Source: RGIG5579 sp045543495 (GTDB lineage Bacteria > Bacillota > Clostridia > Oscillospirales > SIG627). Taken from it: a stretch of DNA of 36,367 nt. The first letter of the stretch is position 1. Each line of letters begins with the position of its first letter. Below the pieces are notes generated by a model. The model was given only the letters and a program-made list of their open reading frames with translations. It had not been told where the DNA came from and did no database searches. Location of the stretch: positions 1 through 36,367 of the forward strand of contig JAZQMO010000029.1 in the NCBI GenBank assembly GCA_045543495.1. The letters run 5' to 3'. The translations under genes were made by a program, and so were the position numbers. This document shows positions 20,921-30,282 of the stretch, in pieces.

Positions 20921-23020
20921 ATGCTTGACTGGATTTTTGAAGGGATAATCACATGGGTCAGCAGTGTTGTGACTGATCTTATGGATGCCGTATCCGGATT
21001 GTTCCTTCAAGCGCTTGGAACAGATATGACAGCGATGGAAGAATATTTCCCGTTTGTCACAAAGGCGTTTACAGTCATGCAGTACACAGCATGGGCTATA
21101 CTCTTTTTGATTACGGTCTGGCAGCTGTTCCGTATTTTCGGCGGACCATTAACTGATGCGGAAAACCCGTGGGCACTCCTTGCCCGAAGTGCATTGATGG
21201 CACTGCTTATCGGTTATGCGAAGCCTATCTTTTCAATGGTGCTCAATATTGCCAGGGCACCGTATACAGCCCTGATGGACATTCAATTAAGTGCAGAGGA
21301 TTTCACCTTTGCGGGAATTGAGGCAATGCTAATGAACGGATTGACGACGCTCATCGCCACGATATCCGTTGTTGGATTATTGCTCCTTGTTATTTTGGAA
21401 CTCTGTCTCGGTTGGAACTATTTCAAACTACTGCTTGAAACAGTAGAACGGTATATCGTAGTCGGAGTGCTCTGCTATACCTCGCCTCTTGCATATTCCA
21501 TGGGTGCCTCTAAAGCAACGACACCGGTGTTCAGAAGCTGGTGTCGTATGGTCGGATCACAGATGTTGTTGCTCGTGATGAACGTATGGTTCCTGAGAGG
21601 TTTCAACTCCTCGATGGGTGCCTACATAGGAAACGGCGGCGCACTTTCAACAGGACAAGGAAGCGTATTCCTCTGGATGTTCTGTGCGCTCGCTTTCCTC
21701 AAAACCGCCCAGAAGTTTGACTCCTATCTTGCATCGATAGGTCTCAACGTAGCTCAGACCGGCTCCGGCATGGGAATGGAGCTTCTGATGGCAGCACGCG
21801 TCGTTACAGGCGCTGTTGGCGGAGGAATGAGAAGTGCTGGTCGAGTCTTCGGCGGTGGTGCTGGTGCTACTGCCACAGGTACCGGTGCTGCAGCAACTGG
21901 TTTTGCAGGAGGATTTGCCAATATGTTCAAGGGTAACTCCTACGTGCGAGATGCAGTTGTTAATGGCGGTCAGAGAATGGGCGCTGGCGGAACGATTGGT
22001 TTTGTCGGTCGTACATTCGGTGGAATCGCCGCAAGAAACGGTGCTCAACTTACGGGCGACTCTATTTCGTCCGTTGCATCAAGACCCCCTGCTGTGTCCG
22101 GTTCGATAGCCGGAGATATTGCAGACAGAAGCCTTGGAAACTATATGCCGCATCTTAGCGGAATGCAGGTTTCCGGCACCGAAATCACCGGTGGTCAGAT
22201 TACTGCCAAGGTTGTTGGTGCAGATGGCAAAGAAACCTCTGTCGGTCTTTACAGCACAGGTCAATTTGAAAAGCCTGAAGGTCCTTACTCAATGGTTACG
22301 GCCTCTGACGGAAGTCAGTGGTATCAAATTGCCAATGGTCCTGGTGCAGGAGCATTCTATGATGCACCTCAGTTCAATGGAGCTGTTGGAGAAGCTGCTA
22401 TGGTCGCTGCCACATTCCCGGATGCAGCTGAAGGCACAACTCTGAGAACAGTTGATGACGGTGTCATCGAAGCCACACAGGGCGGTCATAGCTCGATGTG
22501 GTACAACAGCGCGTACTACGATGAACCGGATGCGCCTCATACCATTATGCAGGCGTCCAATGGTGTTGAGTGGTATGCAATGCAGCAACACGCTGAAATG
22601 CCCGGATTTGAGCCGGGAGACGAAGCACAGGCATACAATCAAGCTACATTCCAAAGCTTTATGCCTGGATACGATCAACAGGTTTACTCGGTCGATGGCT
22701 CTCAGAGAGCCGAAAACGGCTACTTTGAAGTTCGACACGAGAATGGCTCCGGCACGATGTTCTACGATACCTCTCAGTTTGCTCCCCCACGTGGAGATTA
22801 TCAGGTATATGAGGATGTCAATGGAAGCCAGTGGTATGCAATTCACGGTGAGGCTGCTGTGGAGCGCAAACCTGTCTTCGAAAACGGAAAGCCCGTTTAT
22901 GATGGAGACAATGTACGCACGGTCAATACAGAGACCGTCAGGTACAAAACAACTCCTTCTCGTTATGCAGAGCCCGAAGTCCGCGATGGCGAAAGCAAAG
23001 CACCGAGAAGAAAACGCTAA
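20921..23020 (+). CDS. VirB6/TrbL-like conjugation membrane protein
   Basis: A 699-residue protein. Residues 1-275 hold about six to eight membrane segments, as in VirB6/TrbL, the inner-membrane channel scaffold of type IV secretion. Then comes a Gly/Ala-rich segment (about 285-345) and a long hydrophilic tail. The tail carries at least three copies of a roughly 30-residue repeat ending in W-Y: SDGSQWYQIANG, SNGVEWYAMQQH and VNGSQWYAIHGE, each near an F/Y-Y-D motif. The last 20 residues are basic (ESKAPRRKR). The tail is unusual for TrbL and could bind DNA or a partner. GGAGG precedes the ATG. Confidence 0.82.
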   Translation: MLDWIFEGIITWVSSVVTDLMDAVSGLFLQALGTDMTAMEEYFPFVTKAFTVMQYTAWAILFLITVWQLFRIFGGPLTDAENPWALLARSALMALLIGYAKPIFSMVLNIARAPYTALMDIQLSAEDFTFAGIEAMLMNGLTTLIATISVVGLLLLVILELCLGWNYFKLLLETVERYIVVGVLCYTSPLAYSMGASKATTPVFRSWCRMVGSQMLLLVMNVWFLRGFNSSMGAYIGNGGALSTGQGSVFLWMFCALAFLKTAQKFDSYLASIGLNVAQTGSGMGMELLMAARVVTGAVGGGMRSAGRVFGGGAGATATGTGAAATGFAGGFANMFKGNSYVRDAVVNGGQRMGAGGTIGFVGRTFGGIAARNGAQLTGDSISSVASRPPAVSGSIAGDIADRSLGNYMPHLSGMQVSGTEITGGQITAKVVGADGKETSVGLYSTGQFEKPEGPYSMVTASDGSQWYQIANGPGAGAFYDAPQFNGAVGEAAMVAATFPDAAEGTTLRTVDDGVIEATQGGHSSMWYNSAYYDEPDAPHTIMQASNGVEWYAMQQHAEMPGFEPGDEAQAYNQATFQSFMPGYDQQVYSVDGSQRAENGYFEVRHENGSGTMFYDTSQFAPPRGDYQVYEDVNGSQWYAIHGEAAVERKPVFENGKPVYDGDNVRTVNTETVRYKTTPSRYAEPEVRDGESKAPRRKR

Positions 23021-23028
23021 CATAGGCG

Positions 23029-23065
23029 ACAGCCGAATCGGACTCTTTTCCGGTTCGGCTGTTTG
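23029..23065 (+). terminator. Intra-operon terminator-like hairpin
   Basis: ACAGCCGAA-t-CGG (23029-23041) pairs with CCG-g-TTCGGCTGT (23050-23062), followed by TTGCTTAT. Only a short T-tract, so probably partial termination or mRNA processing between the VirB6-like and hydrolase genes. Confidence 0.6.
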
Positions 23066-23122
23066 CTTATCTAAATTTGAAAACAATACTGCCAATGCAG
23101 TTGAATATAGGAGGTGCAGATA

Positions 23123-24841
23123 ATGGCAGAACCGAATAAACAACAAATCGGTGACGGCGCCGATAATTATGGTGCCGCAGCGCAAAATGCCGCCAAAGCC
23201 GCGAAATCTGCGGCAAATGCGGGTAAGGAAGCAACCAAATCCATTGTACAAAATGCGGCCGCAAAGGGTGCTGAAGCTACTGCCAATGCTGCAGCTGCCA
23301 CCGTTAAAGCCGGTGTTGAAGGCGGAAAAGCTGTTGCAGAGGTAGCCGCAGGTACAGCATCCGGTGGACCTTGGGGAGCCATCATCGCGGCAGCCTGGGC
23401 TATGAGACACACACTGTTCAAGATCCTGTGTGTTGTCTGCCTTTGTGTTGTATTCCTTGTCGTGCTTATAGTAGAGCTCCCCGGTATTCTAATTAACCGG
23501 GCTTTAGGACTTGATGGTAGTGAGCCTAACGAACAGGTTACTATTATGACCGTGTATGAGACTGTGACGGATGTTATTTCCAACATCATAGGGCTTGGAT
23601 ATGACTCATCCATGACGCAGGTCGAAACTCTGATTGCCGATGGTGGATATGATTACGAGCTTTCAATGAATTCTCTTGTGAATCACGCACAGAGCTCGGC
23701 TGGATACGACGTTGCTTATATTATGTCAGCATATTCAACCTCGGTTGATCAGCTTAGTGCAACCGACAGTGACCTGGAGGCAAAGCTATCGGGAGTATCC
23801 GGTAATATGTTTCCGGTAACGTCGGTAGAAAAGGAAAACGAGGTTATCACCCCGGTTACGTACTACACCTACAAGCCGGTAACAATGACAGTTGTGACAA
23901 GGGTCGTTCAGACCGGAACGATAAACGGTGTTCCTCAATACCGATATGAAACGGCTGAGAAGACCTACTATGTGCAGGATGAAGAAAAGACTTCCGATGT
24001 TGCAGTTGAAGTTGACGCTTATTCCGCCGTGTCCGTTACACTTCCTGTGTATTCGGGTGGTTCCATTACCGGCACACGTACAGCGGTCTATTATCAGTCC
24101 ATCGGGAAACAGACCCTCACACCGACAAAAGAAGTCGTTAAGTATCTTGAATGCACCATTCATCCTTTCGATAACTCGGTGATCTCCAGTGCCTTCGGGC
24201 TGGATCTGAATGCAGAGTACAGTCAGTTTGGCACAACTTATGGTCAAGTCATCGACAGTCGCGCTCAAGCATTGAAAATGACCTTGTATGGTACTGCCAC
24301 AAACGGCAGCGCAGTTCCTCTTACCGATACCGAACTCATCGCATTCCTGGCAAGACAGAATTGCAGTGAAACCAGAAAGCATATCGTGAAGACAGGACTT
24401 TCCCTTGTAGGCAAGGTTCCTTATTTCTGGGGTGGCAAATCGGCTGCTGGTTGGAACGATGAGTGGAATACTCCAAAGCTGGTAACAGCGGCAGGCTCTA
24501 CCACAAGCGGAACCATTCGCCCCTTCGGTCTGGATTGCTCAGGCTTTACCGACTGGACATATAAGACAGCCGTTGGTGTCAGCCTTTACGGTGGTACTTG
24601 GAGCCAATGGGATGAATCTCATGCTATAACAGCCGCCGAACTTCTTCCGGGAGATCTCGGCTTTTTAATGGATGCGGACGGTCAAGGATGGAACCACGTA
24701 CTTATCTTCGCTGGATACGGTGAAAACGGAGAGCGTATGTGGGTGCATTCCTCCGGTGGCGAGGGTGTTATCCTCAACACACCGAGTTATGAAGCATCCC
24801 TATCACTTCGCAGACCAAACGAAGTAGACTTTGATGACTAA
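23123..24841 (+). CDS. Membrane-anchored NlpC/P60 cell-wall hydrolase of the transfer machinery
   Basis: A 572-residue protein. The first 90 residues are Ala/Lys-rich and probably helical. One membrane segment (about residues 98-122) follows, then a beta-rich extracellular region, and an NlpC/P60 peptidase from about 425. Catalytic residues are visible as Cys472 in GLDCSGF and His525 in WNHVLIFAGY, with VPYFWGGKS before them. It would open peptidoglycan so the conjugation channel can cross the wall, like CwlT/Orf14-type proteins. Unlike CwlT, I see no separate lysozyme domain. ATG 23123 is chosen for the TAGGAGG 9 nt before it. Confidence 0.85.
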   Translation: MAEPNKQQIGDGADNYGAAAQNAAKAAKSAANAGKEATKSIVQNAAAKGAEATANAAAATVKAGVEGGKAVAEVAAGTASGGPWGAIIAAAWAMRHTLFKILCVVCLCVVFLVVLIVELPGILINRALGLDGSEPNEQVTIMTVYETVTDVISNIIGLGYDSSMTQVETLIADGGYDYELSMNSLVNHAQSSAGYDVAYIMSAYSTSVDQLSATDSDLEAKLSGVSGNMFPVTSVEKENEVITPVTYYTYKPVTMTVVTRVVQTGTINGVPQYRYETAEKTYYVQDEEKTSDVAVEVDAYSAVSVTLPVYSGGSITGTRTAVYYQSIGKQTLTPTKEVVKYLECTIHPFDNSVISSAFGLDLNAEYSQFGTTYGQVIDSRAQALKMTLYGTATNGSAVPLTDTELIAFLARQNCSETRKHIVKTGLSLVGKVPYFWGGKSAAGWNDEWNTPKLVTAAGSTTSGTIRPFGLDCSGFTDWTYKTAVGVSLYGGTWSQWDESHAITAAELLPGDLGFLMDADGQGWNHVLIFAGYGENGERMWVHSSGGEGVILNTPSYEASLSLRRPNEVDFDD

Positions 24842-24853
24842 GGAGGACGTCAG

Positions 24854-25231
24854 ATGGAAGATAGAGAATTTGATAATGTCTTTTCTATACCGGCGAACTA
24901 CACCGATTCGGGTAAGATCCTCGGCGGTATGCTCGAACCGAGAAATGCAATTGAAGCAGTCATTCTGCTTGTGATTGTCGGATACCCCGAGCTGATGTGG
25001 ATCCCTATGCCGTCAACGATCCGCATCGTTGTTATGACGGTAACACTGATTCCTCTTGCTGTTGTGGCAATGATGGGAATTGACGGTGATTCGTTATTCC
25101 AGTATTTAGGACATATCATCTATTACTTTTTTAACCGAAGAAAACTAACATTTAGAAGGGTGGGATACAAATATGACCCAGCACAACTCCGGAAAAAGAA
25201 AAAAGGCAAAAAGAAAACCGGAAAAGCTTGA
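24854..25231 (+). CDS. PrgI-family conjugation protein
   Basis: A 125-residue protein with two adjacent membrane segments (about 32-50 and 55-75), then a basic tail (RRKLTFRRVGYKYD, KKKKGKKKTGK). PrgI proteins are small membrane components next to VirB4 in Gram-positive conjugation systems, thought to be the counterpart of VirB3. AAGGAGG precedes the ATG. The 3' end overlaps virB4 by 59 nt, and the basic tail is encoded in that overlap. Confidence 0.85.
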   Translation: MEDREFDNVFSIPANYTDSGKILGGMLEPRNAIEAVILLVIVGYPELMWIPMPSTIRIVVMTVTLIPLAVVAMMGIDGDSLFQYLGHIIYYFFNRRKLTFRRVGYKYDPAQLRKKKKGKKKTGKA

Positions 25232-27701
25232 GTTCGTACAGGACTTTATACCAATCAAGGATCTGCGCCACGGTATCATTCAGACGACCGATGGCAGATA
25301 TATTAAAATCCTTGAGATTGAACCAATCAACTTTATGCTTCGCTCGGATGATGAGCAATTCAGTATCATCTCAACCTTTGCAAGCTGGCTGAAAATCTCA
25401 CCGATGCGATTACAATTCAAATCTGTAACCCGAAGAGCCGATTCCGATAAGCACGTAGCAATGGTGCGTGAGGAGTTGGAAAACGAACCGAGTGCAGAGT
25501 GCCGACGTCTTGGAGACGACTATATCAGTCTCATCAAGGATGTCGGAAGCCGAGAAGCGTTAACCAGACGCTTCTTTTTAATATTCCAATATGAAGAACT
25601 CAGGCGTAATGAGACCGAGGACTTTGCTCAGATCTACGGGGCAATGCAAACGGCGGAACAAAACGCCCGAGCTTATTTTATGCAGTGTGGCAACTCCATA
25701 TTGCAGCCTGAGGATCCCGATGAAGCAACAGCCGAAATCCTATATATGTTCTTTAACCGTCGTTCCTGTGTGGATGAGCCCTTCTCTTCCAGAGTGGAAA
25801 GAGTTGTGGTTGATACGATGGCAGCGAAGAACAAGGTCATCGGCATTGATGAAGTACCACACATTCGTTTTTCTAACTTCATCGCTCCAAGGGGTATTGA
25901 CTTAAAGCATCACAACCACGTGATTATGGATGGCCTTTATTACTCCTTCCTTTTTATCAAGGGTGATGGATATCCAAGCCGTGTGCGTGCCGGTTGGATG
26001 AGCTCGCTGATCAATGCCGGCGAAGGGGTTGACATTGACGTATTCCTACGGCGAGAAAACCGAAGCAAAACTATTGATAAGGTCGCTCAACGTATCCGAC
26101 TCAACCGAACCAAAATCAAGAGTATGCAGGATACAAGCACAGACTACGAGGAGCTTGCAAACTCCATTCAGGCCGGTTATTACATCAAGCAAGGCATTGC
26201 CAACTATAACGAAGATCTGTTCTATATGTCAGTTTTCATTACGATATCGGCAAAGACCTATGAGGAGCTGATGTGGCGAAAGCAGCAAATGACAGATATG
26301 CTCAAGTCAATGGATATGTACGTCAGTGATTGTTCCTTCCAACAGGAAGCAGCACTTCGTTCGGTAATGCCGTTTTTGAAGGTTGCTCCATCCCTTGAAA
26401 AGAAGGCACAGCGAAACGTGCTTACCAGTGGTGCAGCATCTACCTATATGTTCACAAGCTATGAGTTATCGGATGATACCGGCGTATTGCTTGGCATCAA
26501 CCGTCATAACAACTCGCTGTGCATTGTGGATCTGTTCAACACTAAGAAAAATAAAAACGCCAACCTGAATCTTATTGGTACCAGTGGCGCCGGCAAAACA
26601 TTCACGCTGCAGCTTCTTGCTTTGCGTATGCGAATGCGCGGTATTCAGTGTTACATTATGGCGCCCATCAAGGGCCACGAGTTCCGCAGGGCTTGTAATG
26701 CTGTCGGTGGTCAGTTCATCCGAATTGCCCCTGGTTCTCCTCACTGTATCAACATTATGGAGATCAGACACACTATGGCACCGGAAATGGAACTCATTGA
26801 CGCTATGGATTATGTGGAGCTTGGCTCAATGCTGGCAAACAAGATTCAGCAGCTTATGATTTTCTTCTCTTTGCTTATCCCCGATATGACCAATGAAGAA
26901 GAACAGCTTCTGGATGAGGCACTGATCAAGACCTATGCCGAGTTCGGTATCACCCACGATAACGATTCGGTATATGAGGATATTTCAGTTAGTCCTCCGA
27001 TTATGAAACAAATGCCTATCCTAGGCGACCTTCACAAGCACCTGCTTGACAATCCGATGACAGAACGAATCGCTGTTATCGTGAGCCGATTTGTTACCGG
27101 CTCTGCGCAGTCGTTCAACCGTCAGACAAACGTGGATCTGTCAAACAAATACATTGTATTCGATCTTTCCGAGCTGAAAGGAAAGCTCCTTCCTGTTGGA
27201 ATGATGATTGCTCTTGACTATGTATGGGACTCCATCAAGGCGGACCTTACAAAGAAGAAAGCCGTTATGATCGATGAGATATGGAAGCTCGTCGGCACCA
27301 GTTCCAACAAACAAGCCGCAGAGTTCTGCTTGACCATTTTCAAAACTATTCGTGGTTATGGTGGCGCTGCTATATCTGCTACCCAGGACCTCAGTGATTT
27401 CTTTGGTCTTGAAGATGGTAAGTACGGTCGAGCTATTATCAATAACTCGAAGAACAAAATCATCCTCAACCTTGAACCCGATGAAGCAAAGTATGTTCAG
27501 GATGTTTTGAAACTCACTAAGACCGAGGTTCAATCTATTACACGCTTTGAGCGTGGCGAGGCACTGATTTATTCCAACAACAATAAGGTTCCTGTTTTGG
27601 TGAAGGCATCAAAAGCAGAGCACGAGATGATTACTACCGACCGTGCTGAGCTTGAAGCAATCCTTCGTCAGAAACAGCAATCTCATACGCAATCCGAGTA
27701 A
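25173..27701 (+). CDS. virB4: VirB4-like conjugation ATPase
   Basis: An 842-residue ATPase. Residues 1-450 form the N-terminal VirB4/CagE domain. The Walker A is GTSGAGKT (469-476) and the Walker B ends VMIDE (Asp701, Glu702). Later motifs follow: SATQDLSDFF (a sensor-like glutamine) and a family-type end with SITRFERGEALIYSNN. It powers assembly of the transfer channel at the inner face of the membrane. The start is shared with the end of PrgI; GAAGGGTGGG lies upstream of the ATG. The length is normal for Gram-positive VirB4. Confidence 0.93.
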   Translation: MTQHNSGKRKKAKRKPEKLEFVQDFIPIKDLRHGIIQTTDGRYIKILEIEPINFMLRSDDEQFSIISTFASWLKISPMRLQFKSVTRRADSDKHVAMVREELENEPSAECRRLGDDYISLIKDVGSREALTRRFFLIFQYEELRRNETEDFAQIYGAMQTAEQNARAYFMQCGNSILQPEDPDEATAEILYMFFNRRSCVDEPFSSRVERVVVDTMAAKNKVIGIDEVPHIRFSNFIAPRGIDLKHHNHVIMDGLYYSFLFIKGDGYPSRVRAGWMSSLINAGEGVDIDVFLRRENRSKTIDKVAQRIRLNRTKIKSMQDTSTDYEELANSIQAGYYIKQGIANYNEDLFYMSVFITISAKTYEELMWRKQQMTDMLKSMDMYVSDCSFQQEAALRSVMPFLKVAPSLEKKAQRNVLTSGAASTYMFTSYELSDDTGVLLGINRHNNSLCIVDLFNTKKNKNANLNLIGTSGAGKTFTLQLLALRMRMRGIQCYIMAPIKGHEFRRACNAVGGQFIRIAPGSPHCINIMEIRHTMAPEMELIDAMDYVELGSMLANKIQQLMIFFSLLIPDMTNEEEQLLDEALIKTYAEFGITHDNDSVYEDISVSPPIMKQMPILGDLHKHLLDNPMTERIAVIVSRFVTGSAQSFNRQTNVDLSNKYIVFDLSELKGKLLPVGMMIALDYVWDSIKADLTKKKAVMIDEIWKLVGTSSNKQAAEFCLTIFKTIRGYGGAAISATQDLSDFFGLEDGKYGRAIINNSKNKIILNLEPDEAKYVQDVLKLTKTEVQSITRFERGEALIYSNNNKVPVLVKASKAEHEMITTDRAELEAILRQKQQSHTQSE

Positions 27702-27743
27702 AATACGCATTTCAAATAAAATACGCACAAGGAGGTGTTCAAA

Positions 27744-28274
27744 ATGCTGTTACAGGATGAGCAATACATTATCAAGTGGCTGTCCCAGTACGGCGCCCTT
27801 TCCAAGATCCAAGTAAGAGGACTTCTGCAGAAAAGCGAAGATGTCACCCGTAAGATTATCAAGGGACTCAGAAATCAGAATAGAGTGTTTCATATTTCCG
27901 ATGGCTACTATGTAGGACTTGACCCCATAAGTAAACCGGATCCGAGATTATCCATTGCAATATGGGTGCTTCTCAAATTCGTCGATAAAGTTGACCCGAT
28001 GAATCATCACCCTGCCACATATCCCTCGCAGATATTTTTCCTGAAGGAAGATGTGGGATATGAAATAATCGTTATTTACGACGGTGAAGAAGACCGAATG
28101 AGACTTCTTCAAACCGAGGAAGATAAGAAGTTTATCATTGTTGTTTCAAACCCTTCGAGAATTTCCAAGCTCCGCCTTCCTGATGCGCCGTGCTTGTTTG
28201 CCACGGTAGATTTTGAGGGCGAGGAAATCCCGGAGGTTCATTTCTTTACAGAGGAGGCGCTTGAAGATGGATAA
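27744..28274 (+). CDS. DUF5697 family protein
   Basis: A 176-residue cytoplasmic protein. The N-terminus (DEQYIIKWLSQYGALSKIQVRGLLQK, VTRKIIKGLRNQNRVFHISDGYYVGL) is a winged-helix-like domain. The remainder (LSIAIWVLLKFVDKVD, YPSQIFFLKEDVGYEIIVIYDGEE) resembles a PD-(D/E)xK-like beta fold without clear catalytic residues. It matches DUF5697, a family I know from Clostridia integrative elements. The wing suggests relatedness to replication-relaxation proteins. ATG 27744 is chosen because AAGGAGG lies 7 nt before it. It overlaps the DUF6100 gene by 8 nt. Confidence 0.78.
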   Translation: MLLQDEQYIIKWLSQYGALSKIQVRGLLQKSEDVTRKIIKGLRNQNRVFHISDGYYVGLDPISKPDPRLSIAIWVLLKFVDKVDPMNHHPATYPSQIFFLKEDVGYEIIVIYDGEEDRMRLLQTEEDKKFIIVVSNPSRISKLRLPDAPCLFATVDFEGEEIPEVHFFTEEALEDG

Positions 28275-28959
28275 AACAAATTCCGTTATAACGACATTAG
28301 ATAAAATTGATGCCGGTATCAAAAGAATGAAGGAACACTCGGCTGCAGTTCGATGGTTCCTGGATGCAGATAATCCGTTCAGCGCCTATGACAAAGCGTT
28401 GAAGCTTGCGGCTCAGGCAGAAAAGACTACACTTCTTACCAGAGTGCTTCCTGCCTATACCGGAAACCCGCGATGCTTTGATGATATGGAAGTTGTAAAA
28501 AAGGAAAGCATTCCTGTCGAGGTTGGGTTCACAGCAGAAGGTTATTTCTGTGTGAGAATGCCAGCACTGCTTCCCAAAAAAGAAAGTGGCACTGTTGATT
28601 ACATTCGCGGGTATATGTACCCGGCATTGAAGAGATTCTTCGATGGTAAGAATCCTGTGCGATATCGAGACTGTGTTTTGGTATTCAGGCATGTCAACAG
28701 CAGAGACCGACCGGAGCGCCGAATGAGAGACCACGACAACTACGAAGTGAATGCAGTTGCGGATATCATTGCTCTGTATGTCTTGCCTGATGATCATCCG
28801 AAGGTTGCCTCGCATTACTATTGCAGTGCGGAAGGCCCGAAGGACAGAACGGAAATCTACGTGGTCCCGAAACACGATTTCCCAATGTGGTTTGTGGAAG
28901 AAAAAACACTACCGGATAAGGGGGTTAAGCTCTATGAAAACATTATTTGCGGGGCTTAA
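28267..28959 (+). CDS. DUF6100 family protein
   Basis: A 230-residue cytoplasmic protein with a helical start (DKTNSVITTLDKIDAGIKRMKEHSAAV) and a mixed core containing RMPALLPKKESG, YIRGYMYPALKRFF and CVLVFRHVNSR, then RRMRDHDNYEVNAVADIIALYVL. It fits DUF6100, another uncharacterised integrative-element family. The conserved DHDNYE-x-x-A-V pattern resembles the dimeric RusA Holliday-junction-resolvase-like arrangement of acidic residues, though that is a weak impression. GGAGG precedes the ATG, and it overlaps the DUF5697 gene by 8 nt. Confidence 0.75.
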   Translation: MDKTNSVITTLDKIDAGIKRMKEHSAAVRWFLDADNPFSAYDKALKLAAQAEKTTLLTRVLPAYTGNPRCFDDMEVVKKESIPVEVGFTAEGYFCVRMPALLPKKESGTVDYIRGYMYPALKRFFDGKNPVRYRDCVLVFRHVNSRDRPERRMRDHDNYEVNAVADIIALYVLPDDHPKVASHYYCSAEGPKDRTEIYVVPKHDFPMWFVEEKTLPDKGVKLYENIICGA

Positions 28960-29131
28960 AAACAACTACGAAAATCAAAAATTTTTCTCGCGAAAAAAAC
29001 AGAGTAGTTCCGAAACCTCTGAAACCCTTAGAAAATCAAGGCTTTTTCGAAGGTCGAGCAGCGAAAATTGCGTTAAAGAGAGCAGTCATGTTATCGCAAA
29101 ATGCCGCAACTCGACTTTTCATCGCCGATGA
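28934..29131 (+). CDS. Possible small ORF between DUF6100 and the next gene
   Basis: A 65-codon ORF, Lys/Arg/Ser-rich with no hydrophobic segment (MKTLFAGLKNNYENQK..., ETLRKSRLFRRSSSEN). It overlaps the end of the DUF6100 gene by 26 nt and the start of the next gene by 31 nt. AAGGGGG lies 9 nt before the ATG. An alternative reading in a third frame (28947-29192) is equally open. Either, neither, or a frameshifted single gene is possible; evidence is weak. Confidence 0.3.
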   Translation: MKTLFAGLKNNYENQKFFSRKKQSSSETSETLRKSRLFRRSSSENCVKESSHVIAKCRNSTFHRR

Positions 29132-30282
29132 TACAGTTCTTCCCCGGCAGTCAGGTCTGGCAGCTCATCACTGTTCTTTCACTCGTTGGTGAATATCCCA
29201 ATTCTCAACGCCAACTGCTCGGTGATAAAGAGAACCTGAGACTACTCATCAATAAAGCTCTCCAGACTCAAACGTATCGAAACCGACTGACCGGCGATAC
29301 CATGACTTGCAAACTCCTAACCGTATCCGGAAAAGGAGCGAGCAAAACCATCCGCTTTTTCAAAGGCGCTTTACCCATACTGACTTGGCTTCACCCTGAT
29401 GCTTACGAGCACTATATGGAAATCACACGAAACCATACTTTTCCCGGCAGCATCAAGAATAAGGACCGAAACCACCGCATAGCCGAGGTGCTGGCAATGT
29501 GCATGAGAGCCGGAATCGAAGTAAGACCCTATATGCTTCCGAAGTTCCAGTTCGAAAAGCTTGCTCCTGTCAGACTCAGCGAAGCGAGTATGTACCTGGC
29601 GAAGGACCTAAAGAAACTCGGCGAGATGGAGTTCAACAAAACAATGTTTACTCGAATGGTTGGTGCTTTATTCACAGGTGTTGCCTGTTATGCAGCATAC
29701 AATACACGGAACGCTGTTATGAAATGGAGTGGCGGTGGAGAAATTAAGACCAGCCAAAGCCTGACCGAAATAGCGAGACTCAATGCCGGCGTGAGAAATG
29801 TTACGTCGGCAATTCTTTTTGGTCAGTCTGAGGACATCGCCTTAAAGACTCTTTTAGAATCCGACACTTCCCCAAAGGCACAGAATCGTTTCGATAACAT
29901 TTACCGTCGAATTTATTTTATTCCCATGAACGAATTCGGCATTCAGCAGTTACGATTCTTCTCCGTACCAGACTGGAAAGAACAACTGCTTGATATCTTG
30001 TTCGACCCTGAGGAGCGCTCATATAACCGAGGGGCTTTTGAATATGACGCGTACATCGACGGCGTCTACATTTATTCGCATCTGGATAGCGATATTGCCA
30101 GACTGATTCGCTTTAAGCCATACGCTGTAAGTCACAGCAAGAGATGCGAAGTTTTATGCTTCCATCACCAGATGCCATTCCTCCGGAAATACTTGGGCCA
30201 GGATGTCAAACTCAAACTGATCGACATCAATTCGGTGGAAGATGAGCTTGGCCCGGAACGGAGGAATCTATTTGAAAGATAA
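29101..30282 (+). CDS. Uncharacterised ICE protein, possibly replication-relaxation-like
   Basis: A 393-residue cytoplasmic protein I cannot name. The N-terminus (WQLITVLSLVGEYPNSQRQLLG, TCKLLTVSGKGASKTIRFF) could form a winged helix. Then comes a conserved-looking block ALPILTWLHPDAYEHYMEITRNHTFPG and RNHRIAEVLAMCMRAGIEVRPY. The C-terminal half is mixed, with repeated basic-aromatic stretches. Replic_Relax proteins have a similar order (HTH, long helices, beta domain) and sit beside coupling proteins, so that family is my best guess. The ribosome site is weak (AGAGAG). It overlaps virD4. Confidence 0.5.
   Translation: MPQLDFSSPMIQFFPGSQVWQLITVLSLVGEYPNSQRQLLGDKENLRLLINKALQTQTYRNRLTGDTMTCKLLTVSGKGASKTIRFFKGALPILTWLHPDAYEHYMEITRNHTFPGSIKNKDRNHRIAEVLAMCMRAGIEVRPYMLPKFQFEKLAPVRLSEASMYLAKDLKKLGEMEFNKTMFTRMVGALFTGVACYAAYNTRNAVMKWSGGGEIKTSQSLTEIARLNAGVRNVTSAILFGQSEDIALKTLLESDTSPKAQNRFDNIYRRIYFIPMNEFGIQQLRFFSVPDWKEQLLDILFDPEERSYNRGAFEYDAYIDGVYIYSHLDSDIARLIRFKPYAVSHSKRCEVLCFHHQMPFLRKYLGQDVKLKLIDINSVEDELGPERRNLFER

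Noticed and set aside
22289..23410. A 373-codon minus-strand frame
   Set aside because: It spans the ends of two convincing plus-strand transfer genes and their intergenic hairpin, and has no ribosome site or recognisable domain.
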